From: Alphaproteobacteria bacterium
Lineage (GTDB): Bacteria > Pseudomonadota > Alphaproteobacteria > Rhodospirillales > Rhodospirillaceae
Reading direction: 5' to 3'
DNA length: 64,000 bases
NCBI GenBank assembly: GCA_012103295.1
Contig: WLXB01000004.1
Span: 17,112 to 81,111 of the forward strand
The notes under the pieces were generated by a model. The model made no database searches and was not told where the DNA came from. It saw nothing but the letters and a program-made list of their open reading frames with translations. Position 1 is the stretch's first letter; each line of letters begins with the position of its first letter. Of this stretch, positions 63,976-64,000 are shown piece after piece. Both the position numbers and the translations under genes were made by a program.

Positions 63976-64000
63976 TCAGATTCTCATCTAAATTCGAACG

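Larger units (their letters stand above)
63670..64000. other. Gene-poor right end of the window
   Basis: These 331 bp hold no convincing protein gene. They contain the right direct repeat and tRNA-Gly fragment, then AT-rich sequence, then a strong inverted repeat at 63940-63975. A 61-codon minus-strand frame over 63690-63875 reads through the tRNA fragment and is not regarded as a gene. Confidence 0.6.

Noticed and set aside
1..64000. CRISPR arrays, insertion sequences, rRNA genes, prophage genes
   Set aside because: No regularly spaced repeats, transposase or integrase motifs, rRNA sequence or phage structural genes were recognised anywhere in the window.

Overview
The window reads as chromosome of an alphaproteobacterium, most likely a Rhodospirillales-like marine or environmental lineage. 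This rests on the gene blocks dnaK-dnaJ / dapB-nth and mutS-glnD-murJ-trpS ... nfu-uspA, on a large (about 1,635-residue) NAD-glutamate dehydrogenase, on an Alph_Pro_TM (TIGR02186-type) protein and on a bactofilin. I could not run searches, so family names come from motifs and general resemblance.

Layout. 1-1391: end of dnaK, then dnaJ. 1398-5131: four accessory genes wedged between dnaJ and dapB (a 2OG-Fe(II) oxygenase, a SPINDLY/GT41 glycosyltransferase, an AT-rich FkbM methyltransferase and a second methyltransferase). 5228-26218: mostly housekeeping (dapB, nth, bactofilin, EI24 protein, adenosine kinase, typA/bipA, AmpG-like transporter, a frameshifted DUF3891 gene, mutS, glnD, murJ, trpS, a RutE-like nitroreductase, polysaccharide deacetylase, Bax-like glucosaminidase, nfu, uspA). 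26228-27906: Alph_Pro_TM protein coupled to a TauE/SafE-type permease.

28018-50450 is a surface-sugar and protein-glycosylation region. A leftward unit (CMP-nonulosonate cytidylyltransferase, NeuC/LegG epimerase, gmd, fcl, class III aminotransferase) diverges from a rightward unit (NeuB/LegI synthase, NeuD/PglD-like acetyltransferase, PtmE/LegX-like CBS-nucleotidyltransferase, a PtmA-like SDR with an internal deletion, a PglF/FlaA1-type dehydratase). Then come purH, a UMF1-type MFS transporter, a WbpB/WbpE-like oxidoreductase-aminotransferase pair, an MsbA-type ABC exporter, and two more TPR-SPINDLY glycosyltransferases head to head. The genes fit synthesis of a legionaminic-acid-type sugar and GDP-fucose-type sugars for transfer to protein (as FlmG does with flagellin) or to a surface polymer. 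No dedicated soluble LegB/LegC is visible, so the pathway as seen has gaps.

50454-55360: NAD-glutamate dehydrogenase broken by one missing base in an A run. 55536-57949: an SDR and a secreted-looking flavoprotein. 58120-63669: a complete tripartite RND efflux operon (adaptor lipoprotein, pump, outer-membrane factor). It lies between two imperfect direct repeats that match the 3' end of tRNA-Gly; the right one extends to a 46-nt 3' half of tRNA-Gly(GCC) with no 5' half. This looks like an integrated island or its remnant, and it is the least ordinary feature of the window together with the nonulosonate/SPINDLY region.
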